Assembly: GCF_001522545.3 (NCBI RefSeq)
Contig: NC_031768.1
Location: 90,568,230-90,632,229 of the forward strand
Direction of reading: 5' to 3'
Length of the DNA: 64,000 nt
From: Parus major
Taxonomy: Eukaryota; Chordata; Aves; Passeriformes; Paridae
Shown: piece after piece, positions 23,246 to 35,425 of the stretch
How positions within the stretch are numbered: the first letter of the stretch is position 1
Layout of the letters: each line of letters opens with the position of its first letter
Made by a program: the position numbers and the translations under genes
Notes under the pieces: generated by a model
Database searches by the model: none
What the model saw: only the letters and a program-made list of their open reading frames with translations
Told to the model about the DNA's origin: nothing

Positions 23246-26200
23246 GCTAATCTCCCTTTGTTTTCCTTAGCTCACTTACTGCTTGCCAAGACACCTCTGT
23301 TGTGTACACTGTGATTATACTGAAGATACCAGCAAAGGCCCCTCATCAGCTATTCTGGCTTTGTGACTACAGAAACAGTAAATGATAAGGTCTCTCCTAT
23401 TTCATAAACATAAATGTCACAGGTCTTACTCTGCAGCGCTTCTGAACTCCGCACTCACTTTGAAACCAATGGGAGCTCTCTGCACAAAGCAACTCCCGAA
23501 TAATCACAGTCTGTCAGCTCTATAATGTCACAAAATATTCCATGTGTGCAAATATTTGGATTATTATTTATTGGGTGTCCACAAAGTGCAAATATCAACC
23601 TGCCCCAGAGATACATTATGACTTTCCAGGGTAGGAGGATGGGGGAGAACACTGCTTGCTCATAAAATAGCCTTGTGCCTGATAGCAGTGCTGAGCGCTT
23701 GTGATAATAACCACTGCTTTTCAAGTCCTTTCCATCAAAGGATTTAAAAAACGTCCATGAATTAAGGCTGACATTTTCATTTAGAGGTGACAGATGGGTG
23801 GAGGCAGTGCATCTCTAATTTGAGCCACTCTAGATGTGACTTCCAGAAAAGTTTCTCTCTGTAGTTTCCATTTTAAATTGGAGGCCTTGGGCAAAATTAA
23901 GAAGATAACTCACAGAGCTACTTACTTAGGACCTGCAGGGACTCATGCTTTAACCAGTTTGCTGCTCCTCCCAGTTCTTTTGTTTCATTTAACCACACCT
24001 TTCCAGAGGGCTGGAAAAGGCCACTGAGGTTTTCACTGTGCATTGCCTGATGGCGTTGGATGCTGAAGCCAGCTGAAGTTTTTTGTACTGCTTCCGACAG
24101 CTTGCATTTGAACTTGCTAAGCACTGCTGGCTCAGTCTCAGAGTTTGAAAACTCACAACATTGCTAGGGAAGGTGATTTACAAGTAAGTGACAGATGCAG
24201 TTGGGCAATCCAATTGTCTTGGCTCACAGATTTGGACTCTCATTCCAGAACCTTCTTTCATGGCAGGTGATGCTTGCTGATCCGTGAGACTAGTTTTTCA
24301 CTTCTTATTCTTGATGTGAGGCAATGAGATGTGAATATGAAAGTAAATATTGGCTACGCTGAGAAAAACTTGACCTTTCTATTCTTATCAGTTGCAAGTT
24401 GATTCTGAGATTGCTCTCTTTCTCTCTTTTCTAAAAAACTTCTGGCATTTTCAGTGTCCTGAAGGAAATATTTTATTAGAAAGATTAGTGTCTTGGATGC
24501 CTCGTGGCACCTGCTGACCAGCAACAAAGCATACAACAAATTAAAAACGGAGAGGACACCCCCAGGGATGAAAGAAATGGAACCACTGGGATTTTTTTTA
24601 AACTGCTTTGAGGTCTGCATGCTTTTTCAATGTCTGGACTGTTAGTAATTCTTATAGCTCTATGTCTTCAGGCCCTGCTGTCTGTCATATGTAATGCACA
24701 TCATACACACTGTTGGTAAGCAAACAGCTTCAGTTAATATAGGGAGCTCCCACAGACTTTTCCTGCTAAACCCCAAGCATCAAGACTCAAGACTGCTCAG
24801 CTGAAAGTCCAGGTGTTTCATAGGTGAGAGGAAGATCTCTACTGTGCCTGCCATGGGAGGTTGGAGATATAAGAGCTCCCAGCTGTTATTCAGAGTTTGT
24901 GCAGCAGAGCTCCTGTGCACTCATCAGCTCCAGTGCAAAGTCAGGCAGCTTAAACAAAGCCTTTGCTGTGTAGGATTTGGACAGGGGAAACACCAATGAG
25001 CAGTTCCCATGTCCCAGCTGGGGACTGTATCCCCTGCTAACAAAAAACCCTGAACTAAACCTCATAACTTTAACCACTCTACCAGACTTCATAGTGGGTA
25101 TTTGCACCTTCTCTATTTGCACCTTCCCCACCACCTTATGTCCTCTTCACATTTGGCCAAAACTAAACCCACTACTGTCAACTTCATGGTACAGGGTAAT
25201 GGAAGAGTGGAATTAATGGAGGGGTAAACCGAAGGCTTGCCCTAGCCTTGTGTATTTCCTTCAGCTTCATGGCTCAGTGAATAAAGAGCTGGAAAAGAAT
25301 TCAATGCCGTTCAGAGTTTTCCCAGCCAAAAAGACAGAAGACCCAAGAGGATAGATAACTGCACTGAGAGATATCAAAGGAAGAGATTTCCATAACTGGC
25401 TCTACTACCTCTCTTGAATCATGAGTAAATTTTCCCCTATCCCATCTTGTCTCATGGACATTGGAAAAGGATTTTTCACTGCATGTAAATTGTGCAGCAT
25501 GACAAGTTTTGGATTTCAGTGGTGAATGAAACATAATTCTATTATAAGCAGTCATAATAATAATAATTAGTATTTTTATTCTGAGTGAAGAATAATTTTT
25601 TCTCAGCAGGGGGCAAGTCAGCCAGGCTAAATTCAATTTCTCCTGAGGGATTCCAGGAAATTGCCTCAAATTCCTTCACTCTTGCTTCCATTTTTGTACT
25701 GTACACTACTTAGAAAGTACACATACAAAATTGCACTCATGCCTGTATTTTTAACTCTCAGACTAAGAGGATGGCACACCATATTTAGATATTAAAGCAG
25801 TCTTTCCCTTTACATGTTATTTTGCTTCCTGCTCTCCCTCTGGGTGTGCTCTCTATCTTCTCCTCCCCTTTCTTTACAGCTCCTATGCACACATCGCTCT
25901 CTTCTGGCTAGTTCATGCCCCCCCTCTTTACATCCAAGCTTTCATGGTGAATTTTTTAATGCACTGTAGCACTGCCAGTCCATCAATTAGCAAAATGCTC
26001 CCATGGCTCTGCCTATAAGCTCTGTTAGTAATGTTTTGCTTATTGCAAATCTGCTCCCTGCTGTCGTAGGCACCTGGCTGCCTTTTCCTCATGGCTACAA
26101 TTGGGAGGCATCGGAGATCTGGAGCAAATCTTCACTCCACTTTCGCTACAGCCAGCCTCCAACCCGAGGGTGAAGAGGACACGAGGGGAAATGAGAGATA

Positions 26201-27837
26201 TGGCCCAGGCAAGAGTTTATGTGTATGTGTGCAATGCTCTTTGGAAGCTGCTACCAAGTCTACAAACTTTAAAGCTGTTCTCACTGGGGAACATCCCTGG
26301 GAATGTTGTTGTGACTTGATCCATGTATTTGAGAAAGGAGAGTAATGCTATTATTTTTGAGCCACAGCTAATCTATCAATAAAACAGAGATTGGTGAGGA
26401 AACTTCAGGGAAGAACAACTATCATTCATTCATGCTCAACTAAGGGCCTGAAATGGAGCAACTTGAAACATGTCATCTTAAAATAAAGTATCTTAAAACA
26501 GAAAAAAACACATATAAATAAGCCTCTAACCAGTACCAAGATTTTCCAGGAACTGTATGAAACATGGGCAAATATAGAGAGATTACTATTTTGGGATGTG
26601 CTTCTAGTCTCCAGAGATTGACAATTTATGGACTACCTGCATCAGACATTGCTCAGCCCACTGAAGCCCACTCTGTATTGTTTAGCTGCACTTGAAGAGT
26701 TTGTCTAATGGGTTTTATGGTGGCTGTTTTGCTCAACATAGAATAAGGATCCCCCCCCGTAACATCACACTTCTCAATTTATTTGCTGTGGCTAGCTGAC
26801 AAATTCTGGTTGGCCCAGTACCCTTGGGGAATAGGGAAAACCAGAAAGGATTGTTTTCCTTTGGTGAAATATAAGCCTGATTAGCATTCTGAGAAGCCAG
26901 GTTGGAGTTTTGTTGGTGGGGTTTTTTGTTTTTTGTTTGTTTTGTTCTGTGTTGTATTATCCCCAGCCTCTGTTACATGTACCAGATACCTCTGGGGATG
27001 TTGCTGGACAGGGTTCTATTCTTTCACTGGGCTATTGACTACATGCCAAATAAGATTTCTCTCCAATCGAACACTTCTGAAGATTTAGGCCCTGTCTCTA
27101 TCACAATCGGTGATGTCTAGTAAAACAACTCAGATCATTTGCTGCACCTTGCCTGGGTCACTGGGAAAGTTAACTGTGTGGGACTATTAACACCCCATAA
27201 AGATACTTTCTTAGCTTTAAAGCACACAGCAGTGAAACATCAGCAGCACCGTGTGATGGGTTGTCTAAAGGCTGCTGCTGTGAGCATAGTGTGCTGCTGA
27301 CCATGTGCAAAACTAAACAAACAGACTGTGCCTGGAAAGCTGCAGGGCAGGGCTGCAAATCTCTTGTCCAGGCATGAGGAGCACAGTTCCTGTGGCCTAG
27401 GCAAACCACAGGCACACTAGCTACACCTGCACCTACCAAGAACAGCATGCTAAGCTCATCACCTCCTAAATTTGATGTCCTGATCAATCAAGTTTTACGT
27501 CAGTAAAGATGATTATTTGCATAATAATGTGACCTATAGAAATGGAATAATTCTCTGACTACTGTGGGATGATACTTTTCCATCTTATTTTTCAATAAAT
27601 ATCTGGCATTGGTTCTCCAGCACAGAGTGGAGGTTTGTGGGTTTGTTCTGTGAGTAACATAACTTGATTGAGTGTAGTGGAGCTTGGCTGAATTAAGTAA
27701 TGTGGACATTGGTTCCAAGACCAGGAGAACTGAAAGTTAGAGGGTCACTGCATCTCCAAAGAGGAAAAATGCATACCTAACTCTGCATGCTACCAAACTG
27801 TCCTTATACCAAAAGCCATGGCACAGCATAAGCTTTA
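23246..27837. other. Intergenic or intronic stretch, no gene recognised
   Basis: About 4.6 kb of unique sequence. A segment at 23540-23610 has two GTGCAAATAT words 40 bases apart and a TTATTTATTGGGTG core that could be an ancient retroposon tail, but I cannot confirm it. A G/T-rich run lies at about 26915-26950, and an octamer-like ATTTGCAT at 27515-27522. No gene is recognised. Confidence 0.5.
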
Positions 27838-28065
27838 GATTGGATTTGATTGGATATTAGGAAAAATTTCTTCACAGAAAGATCATCCACTATTGGAACA
27901 GGTTATCTGGGGAAGTGGAAGAATCACCATTCTTAGAGGTATTTAAAAGTACATAGATGTGACACTTAGGGACATGGTTTTTGTGGTGGACTAAGTAGTG
28001 CTGGGCTAGTGGTTAGACTTTATGATATCAGAGGTCTTTTGTAAACTGAATGATTCTGTGATCAC
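27838..28065 (+). mobile_element. CR1 LINE 3' end fragment
   Basis: A clear avian CR1 3' end in the sense direction. TTGGATATTAGGAAAAATTT is followed by the 'cttcacagaaag' segment, TTGGAACAGGTTATCTGGGG, a 'gaggtatttaaaagtacatagatgtg' segment, GACACTTAGGGACATGGTTT and AGAGGTCTTTTGTAAACTGA. The TGATTCTGTGATCAC tail ends near 28065. The frame is broken and the element lacks its 5' part, as is usual for target-primed retroposition. Confidence 0.93.
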
Positions 28066-29819
28066 ACTGATCACTAAACCCAGTAAGTTTTGGTTGAGCA
28101 TGTAAAGTTCACAGAGGTGAGAACTGTCACTGCTGTGTTTAGCCTAATAGAGACAGTCATGAAGACGGGCCCATGTTCCTTTGACCCTTTCCAAACTCAT
28201 GCATTGAAATGGTGTTTCTGAGAGTGACTAGAAGCCCCATTAAGGCAGTTTGGAAGCCAGTCACTCTGTACTGGACACTTTTGCTGGTCTCTAGAAGATG
28301 CTCCTTCTATGGACACTAATGTTGGTTGGAGATGGTTTCTTTTTCATTTCTATGCTGACTAGAAGACTACAGGTCAAGAGGCTTCACCTAAGTTGTGTTA
28401 CCAGTGGCAGAATAGTGAACCCCAAATATATAGGAAGCAGAGGAAAGAGAGCACAGGAGTTTTAGGTAATCACTTTCTTTTCCTTGGTCTAATATAAATA
28501 ATACATTAGTGAGTGCTCCTGTCTCAAACATTTGCTGTCAGTTGTTCTTACATGACAAATTATAACTGAGTCCTGTCTGTGCTACTGTGAACAATCTTTT
28601 ACTTTACTTCCTTTCCTTCACTTCCTTTCCTTCCTGCCAATGAATATCAGAGAAAATAGGCTCCAAAATTGTAATAGATGTTGTAAAACAATCTTGTTGT
28701 CCTGTTTGCAAGGACAAAAATTATCAGACTTTAATTACAAGAGAGATTTACTGGGATAGATTCACCATTGGTAAGAGCAGAGACTCCCTGGAGCTGGCCG
28801 TGTAGGGAGGGAGCAGACTCCACCACCCTAAGAGCATGGTCTGACAAATAAGGTGAGAATGGTTATGATCAGAAGGAAATGAAAGGATTATGAAAGAAGG
28901 AACTATGGTCTTGTGATGTTCCCTTCAGCCTCATTATGCATAGCACTACATAGTGCTTCACTGTATTTCTTTCTTTATTCCTACTCTTTTGTTTTCCTTT
29001 CTTTCTAATGCTTGCTTGCTGTTCAGTCTGAGTCTGGCCAGCTCTGAAAATGGAGTTATTTCCTGGGCTGAAGCCATGTTAGCAGCAAACTGTCCTTGTA
29101 ATAGGAGAGAGCCAGTGGGAAGGAGCAGGAGTGAGGAAGCCAGATGTTGTCTCAAGCCAGTGACATGAGCCAATATCCACTGGCTGAGAGTGAGCTGTCC
29201 ATGTGTCCTGCCTGCAGCATCAGGCAGAAGCTTCTGTTGTCTTCCGCCCCCGTGGGCGTACTTGCCACAGTTGTCACAAATCCAGTGCAAATCTTAACGC
29301 ACACCACGGCAGAGCGGCTGTTCCAGACCAAGCTGCCTCTTCTAGGCCTCCCCCAGGGGCTAATTTGGGGGTGTATAGCCTCAGCTCCACTCTACACCAG
29401 CTGTGGGTTTGTCCCTCAAGGACAGATACCAATAAATGTGGAAATCTGGTTCCTTTCCTGCCGGGGGAGATGAAAATGGACTCAGTGCATGGAAACCATC
29501 TGGGATGAGAGCAGAATTGGCCCAAACTGCTCCGGCTTAAAAGAGCCAGCAACATGGAGAGAAAGTGGTGGGAGGCAGCAGAAGAGGGGAGAAGAACTGG
29601 AGAGGGGAGATAGTTGTGTAAATAGAAGAATGAGGACTGAGCATCAGCTCAATCTCCTTTTTCTGACTGATTTTGACAACAAGGTGCCATGGCCTTCACT
29701 GACCTCGGCTCTTTTCAGCCTGCTGTTGATGTGACCTTATTGCTTCCCTGGTTAAAACATTTTTTATTCTATCAGTGGCCCATTCCTTCTCCCCACCCCC
29801 ATCTCATTTTTCCTTTTAC
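28066..29819. other. Intergenic or intronic stretch, no gene recognised
   Basis: Unique sequence with a few short CTTTC/CTTCC runs (about 28600-28637 and 28965-29012). Open frames of up to about 110 codons between 28958 and 29555 overlap on both strands and show no domain. Confidence 0.5.
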
Positions 29820-30480
29820 AGCCTGTTAATGAGCAAAGTGCTTATGCAAATGAGAGGCAGAAACAATTGCTTTGAATAAAGAAGGAAATTGTCAGGGTAG
29901 AGACAGAATCCAACTTCACTCTAATGAGTGCCTCTCTACCTTGGCTCTCATGTCGACCCTATTGCTTTTCACTACACCTGAAATGACAATGTTATTTTTT
30001 TACTTTTGTGCCATAATATAAACACTGATATCTGTCTTATTGGTAACACCATTTCACATGCCCATAGAATTGTAGAAGCATTAGCACCAATTTTCATTTT
30101 CTTGCTGTACAAAGATAAGCCAAAGGGGACGAGGGTTTCATCTCTCCCTAGTTTGCTATCTCTATGCAAATTTTGTGTCCATTTTTAATTGTTCATTTAG
30201 AAAAGTGATTTTATGTTGTTTTATCAGCCACCCTTAGTGCGGATGCGGTCACACTAACGTAAAAGTGCTGGAAAGCTGTGTTGCTTAGTCAAACTGGACT
30301 ATTACTTGTATGCAAATAGAAATGAGTGTGCCTTAAGGGACTGTTCTGATTTTTTTCCAGCATTAAAGCAATGTATATTCTAGTGCGAACAAATATTTAG
30401 AAATGTCAGAGCTGCTCTGGAAAGCATTGCGCCATTTCAGTAGAGAAAAACCTCAAGGATATTTCCTGTAAGCATTGCAG
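29820..30480. promoter_or_regulatory. Candidate enhancer with three octamer motifs
   Basis: Perfect ATGCAAAT octamers, the POU-factor site, occur at 29844-29851, 30164-30171 and 30310-30317, all on the plus strand. A SOX-like AACAATTG lies about ten bases after the first octamer. The block is AT-rich, has no transposon features and holds many TAAT words. Function is inferred only from motif clustering. Confidence 0.3.
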
Positions 30481-30720
30481 GATATGGATTTGAATCCTTT
30501 AAGGAGGCTATTCCTTTACCAAGGTGTTAACCAGCTCCTGAGCTTAAATGTGATTTTTGTCAATACTTGGGTAGAAGAAAGGGCAGGTAGAAATAGCAAG
30601 ATGTTTGTCTGAAGCTGAGAAGAGCTAACAAAACACAGGGTGCTTTTAAGGTAAATCAAGGCCCATTTGTTTTCATTTAACTCCAGAAGTTAGCCAGATA
30701 CCTCACAGCATGGGTACAGG

Positions 30721-31094
30721 TACCCTTCCTGCCTTCCTTCCTGCCTTCCTTCCTGCCTTCCTTCCTGCCTTCCTNNNNNNNNNNNNNNNNNNNNNNNNNN
30801 NNNNNNNNNNNNNNNNNNNNNNNNNNNNNNNNNNNNNNNNNNNNNNNNNNNNNNNNNNNNNNNNNNNNNNNNNNNNNNNNNNNNNNNNNNNNNNNNNNNN
30901 NNNNNNNNNNNNNNNNNNNNNNNNNNNNNNNNNNNNNNNNNNNNNNNNNNNNNNNNNNNNNNNNNNNNNNNNNNNNNNNNNNNNNNNNNNNNNNNNNNNN
31001 NNNNTCCTGCCTTCCTTCCTTCCTGCCTTCCTGCCTTCCTTCCTGCCTTCCTTCCTGCCTGCCTGCCTGCCTGCCTTCCTCCCTCCCTCCCTCT
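30721..31094. repeat. CCTT/CCTG compound microsatellite interrupted by an assembly gap
   Basis: The left flank is a 12-base array built of CCTTCCTTCCTG-type units. The right flank mixes CCTTCCTTCCTG, pure CCTG and finally CCCT units. On the minus strand this is a GGAA/GGCA-type purine array. A run of N occupies 30775-31004. Translation on either strand gives only repetitive Glu-Gly-Arg or Leu-Pro-Ala text, which is not a gene. Confidence 0.97.
30775..31004. other. Assembly gap (230 N)
   Basis: A run of 230 unknown bases lies inside the microsatellite. The true length of the array is not known from this sequence. Confidence 0.99.
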
Positions 31095-31949
31095 GTCATG
31101 TAGCTCCTACCTTTCCTGTCCTCTAGCATCCAACGACAGATGAGTATAAAAGGGCAGAAGTAATGACTTGGGGTTCATTCAGAGGCTCACGCCCAAAATT
31201 TCTTATTGCCATCACTTGAATTTTGTTTTATTTTCTCATCTGAAAATGTAAATCATCTTCCAGGATGGATGAGACCTAAATGGTCTGTGAAACTAAACTT
31301 CTACCTGTCTGGCTTTTCCACAAAACAGTTCAGAGCTTAATAAAATGTTTCAGACTTGTGCTCCTCTGTCAAACTCGGTTGAAAGTGGCCAGCTGACTCA
31401 ATGGCTATTAGAAGAGACTTACAGACAGTATGATTGCATAATCCAAAGAAATCAGGATAAATTAAACAGAAGTAGGTGCTGTTTGCAGGTGAGCAGGATC
31501 ATTTTTTCATCAGTCACCTCTTCTGGTGTGGAATCCCTTGGGATCTTTGGGATGGCAGTGAGCTGGTAGGACACACAAGAGTCTAGAGTTTACACTGGGG
31601 GTCCACCTCAAAGTCTTCATTGCCCAGGAGAGCACGGCCTTGCAATGGTAAGTGTTCACCACTGGGTGATGCAGATCTGGAAGGTAGGATTTGTTTAATT
31701 AATTAATGTATGGGAGCAGTAGTTTTAGGGTTAAGCTGTTTCATCCTTTTGCTCCCAACCAGGCTACATATATTTGGTACTTGGAGCCTGTTCACCCCTG
31801 TGTTGTCCAGCTGATTTTACATGGCTCTGCTGGTGGCTAGGATTTTAAACATTTTCCTTTGGCCAACTTAATGAGGCTTCTGAAAAGGGTTGGTTAAGCT
31901 TCTGATAAGCCTCTTGATTTTTATTTTTGTTTTCCAAGCCTTATGTGAA
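31095..31949. other. Unique stretch, no gene recognised
   Basis: No repeat or gene is recognised. A 74-codon open frame at 31345-31569 has no recognisable features. Confidence 0.5.
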
Positions 31950-32330
31950 TCGGCCTTTTTGAATTCAGCCACTAGCACCTGGAAAGAGGCCACCAGCACT
32001 TGGGGGCCGACAACATTATTAATGCAAGTGATTATTTGTGCGAAAACGCTCCTGGCTCATGTGAAGCGTGTGGGTTCCCACTGTTTCAAAGGAGATGGAA
32101 ATACCTGCTATGTGCAGATAACTCAGCCCCCTCCGCCTGTTCCGAACCATCAACGCCCACCACGCAAACCTGGCCCTCTCCAGCAGCCCTCTTGACGAGC
32201 AAGGTGTATTTGCTGAAGGCTCCCTTTGTGAAACTCCTGAGCTTTTGCAGCAGCAGCAGGCTAACAATGTGTAGTATAATTCTGAGGCGAATGGGAAGTT
32301 GCTCATCTGAGTTGAATGGCAGTAAGAATT
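31950..32330. promoter_or_regulatory. CpG-retaining candidate conserved element
   Basis: About eleven CpGs are kept across roughly 350 bases, including those near 31953, 32008, 32041, 32048, 32067 and 32137-32164. Two plus-strand open frames overlap here (to 32195 and 32392). The first has a hydrophobic N-terminal stretch that looks like a signal peptide, but it begins with a non-ATG codon and has no recognisable domain. I favour a regulatory or RNA element over a coding exon, with little confidence. Confidence 0.25.
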
Positions 32331-32574
32331 TCTCTGATTTGAGAGGATGGGGAGAAGAGGTGAAACAATTGTCAGAAAAAGAAAATATTTAAAAAAAAAA
32401 GAGAATAACACCTTGATCCATCTTGAAACTGTTTTTTTTTTTATTTGTTTTCATGTATTTGGTGAATCTTTTTTAAATTCTTATCCCACTTAACAATGTG
32501 CAGATATCTTTATCAGCGTAGACCCATCCTAAAAACAATAAAATTAAGTTTTGAAGGTAAAAATAATTACAGAC

Positions 32575-33600
32575 AAGGAGGCAAGCAGGATGAATACAGT
32601 CCAGGTTTGTCAAAGTGGAATCACGACAAACTTACCAGATACTTTCCTTGAGGAGGAGAAACAGCTTTCTAGAGATAAGAAACCTGTGTCAAATCTAATT
32701 TATTTTGGACTTTAGGAGGTGATACCTAAATGGAAAGGTGATACCCTACATGGGAAATTACTGCCTAAATCTGGAGAAGGCAGGGATTAGAAATAAACTT
32801 GCAAAAAAGGATTGTGCTGATATAATTAGCTGATGAAACAAAACTGAGACACTCTCAAGACAAAAGTGAGATCATGAAGGAAGCATTGGGTGACCTTGAA
32901 GGTAATAGAAACAGAATGAAATTGTACAGTGCAGAGTAAAAGGTTACTTTCTTGGGATTATCATGAGAATTTCTTCTATGCGCCAGAATAAATAAATTCA
33001 TAAATTGCAAATGACAGTAGGGAGAAAGGACCAAGATGTTATTCATCCTGTGATCAGCTAGTACAACTGTGAGCCACCTCTGGGATGCAGGTGAGAAACA
33101 AGCAAATGCAATTTTAGGATGAATATTTCTGAGACAGACAGGGAATTTTTACATCATTGTTGGAGGCTTTGCTGAGGGATTATCTGGAACATCATCTTGA
33201 GCACCAGTCAGTCACGTGTCTGGCTGAGCTGCAGCAGGAGCAGAACAAGAAGGCTGCTAAAGAAGGCTGTGGGGCTATCCAGGAGAATGGAGAACCTGTC
33301 ATATGTGAGGAGACTACAAAGTGTTCCACTTGTCTAACAAAACAAAGGCTGAGAAGTGATATGATTATTCTCTATAAACACCTTAAGGGGATAAACGTCA
33401 AGGAGGAAGAAGAGCTGTTTAAGCTAAAAGACAATGTTGGCACAAGAGCAAATGGGTACAAACTGGCCATGAATAAAAATAGGCAGAAAACTGGAGGAAA
33501 ATGACTCCACCACCAGAGGAACCAGGGTCTAGAGCAGCCTAGACAACTGGTATGGGTGAAGCATACAATTACAGAGGTGGAGAGAGGCATGAACAGTGTC
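32575..33600 (+). mobile_element. Old CR1/L3-group LINE fragment with reverse-transcriptase remnants
   Basis: About 1 kb fits an old amniote CR1/L3-group LINE in the sense direction. First comes a decayed reverse-transcriptase stretch: CTAATTTATTTTGGACTTTA (about 32693-32712, encoding a broken 'LIYLDF' motif) and CATGGGAAATTACTGCC. A catalytic-region remnant around TAGCTGATGAAACAAAACTG (32827-32846) follows. The best part is an open 115-codon stretch at 33157-33504. It carries the family's C-terminal pattern, with DMIILYKHLKGIN followed by ELFKLKDNVGTRANGYKLAM. An 'agagcagcctagacaac' 3' part follows. Earlier parts have frameshifts and a small duplication (GGTGATACC, 32717 and 32738). The copy is dead. 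Confidence 0.85.
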
Positions 33601-35420
33601 TATGCCCCCCAGTAGTGATGGGTGAGCACTCCCACAGCTTAAGACTATTTGAGATCTCTCTCCCTCTCTCTCTCTCTCATGAGACTTCTTCCCCTTTCTG
33701 TCTGCCCCTACCCCATTATGACTGACTCCTCTCGCTGCTGGAGAGGCAAATGCTGTATCTGTGTTTAGGGTGTCATTTGACTTGGGGAAAAAGGTGTTTA
33801 TCTATCATGGTGTGTGCAGGGAGAGAGGATTGGCTTCTGTACCTCCATACTATGATGTTCCAAAATATTTTACTTCTCTAGGATGGGAACAAATATTTCT
33901 CTTTTAGTTTTACATTGCCACTTTAGTACAACAAATGTGGAGTTCCATGATAAAAGTAGCTATGTTTTGTTGGAGGGATGTACTTCTATCATTCCTCCTT
34001 TACCCCCCGCCTTTAACCTCAAAGCTGGATTTAATATTCTTCTTCTTTTTTTTCTTTTTTTTTCTTTTTTTTTTTTTTTTTGGTGACAATGGAAAGAACA
34101 ACTCTGCCATTTAATAGATTTCTTGAGAGAGTTGTAGCTTTTTCACAGGCAAAGAAGGATTAGGGGACAGGGATGGTAAGTGAATTGTTCCTTTTCATTT
34201 CCTGCTGACTCACCGGTCTCTGCATTATGCTTACAACATGGCAGAATCACCAGGGGAATCTAGGCAAGACTCCTCTAATCTCATTTAGGATAATTTGAAT
34301 TAGGAAGAGAAGGAAAAAGATGAAAGGAAGACAAAGACGAATTTAACTGTCATGGCAGATTCCAGGTGCATTTCTTGTGGTAGATAGTCCCAGGTAAGGT
34401 GAGTCAAGTGGATCAGAGAGGCATAGAACATACATCTTCATTTCAGTTTGAGAGACAGAGATCAAGATATTGCATGCTCATAAGCAGAGTATTGCTGAAC
34501 TCTTGAGAATTGCTTTGACTAGTTCAAGCTCTATCTATCACATTTGACATTCACTAACACGTAGGATGTTTTCAGCAGTCACCAGTCCCAGTGTTGCCTC
34601 CACTACTGGCTGTGAGGTAAGACCCTGTTTGTGAACATCTGTTGTCTTTGTGGTGGCAAAGGAACAGTAGAAGAAGGGAAGGAGCAGGAAAACTGCTTAA
34701 GCTTCAAGATTTGAGTATGAGGATTGCACTGATCAGGAGCACACAGTGGTGATATCAACCCCTAATGTTTAGACTCAGCCTAAGTTGTAACTGGTTATGT
34801 GATCATGGATGTATTCCAGTGCCCAAAGAAGGTTTGAAAAGCAGACTGGTATGATTATTTTTAAGTGCAAATACAGAAAACAGAGCAGATAAAAAGTCCC
34901 AGTGTGCTGCTATTCTGTCTTATACTGTGACTGTAGTATATTTAGAATATCAGTTTCCCTTACTTGTATGTATGAACCCATCCAGGCCTTAGAAAGCCCT
35001 TTGTTGAGTTATTATATTTCCTCTGAAGATCTGAAGGAATTACTTGCCAGACCAGGATGCATCTTTCCTTGGACAGTGTGGGTACAGTCATTAATAATGT
35101 AGAAAAATCTTCAAATATTGCTGACAAATCTGATAATAGTGGTGGTGCTGGCTTAAAGAGGGACTGGGGAAATAGCTATCTGAAGCATATGTGAGTTGGC
35201 TGAAGCCTACCTAATGTAGGGTAGGCTAATCTAATTTTAATTGAGATATGGCTGTAGCTCCTACAGCTGTACCTGAATTAGACATGCATTTGCCAGCTCA
35301 CATGCTTCTGTCCTGTGGCTGCTGAAACACAGAGGTTGGACCAGGCTGCAAAACCTTCCCGTGAAACTCTGCCATGCTCAGCTGCAGGGAGTGGACAGAA
35401 TTCAATCCACTGGGTAGGTT
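33601..35420. other. Unique stretch with simple repeats
   Basis: A CT dinucleotide run lies at 33654-33678 and a long T/C run at 34038-34081. The rest is unique AT-leaning sequence without a recognised gene or transposon. Confidence 0.55.
34038..34081. repeat. T-rich simple repeat
   Basis: TTC repeats pass into long T runs with single C interruptions. Confidence 0.85.
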
Positions 35421-35425
35421 GTATC

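Noticed and set aside
23540..23740. Ancient retroposon tail with TTATTTATTGGGTG
   Set aside because: A few words resemble L2/MIR 3' ends, but the order and flanks do not fit well enough to call.
30677..31129. Glu-Gly-Arg and Leu-Pro-Ala repeat proteins on opposite strands
   Set aside because: They are translations of a microsatellite across an assembly gap.
31890..32195. Small secreted protein with a signal-peptide-like start
   Set aside because: The frame begins at a TTG codon with no ATG, and the rest has no recognisable domain. The hydrophobic stretch comes from a T-rich run.
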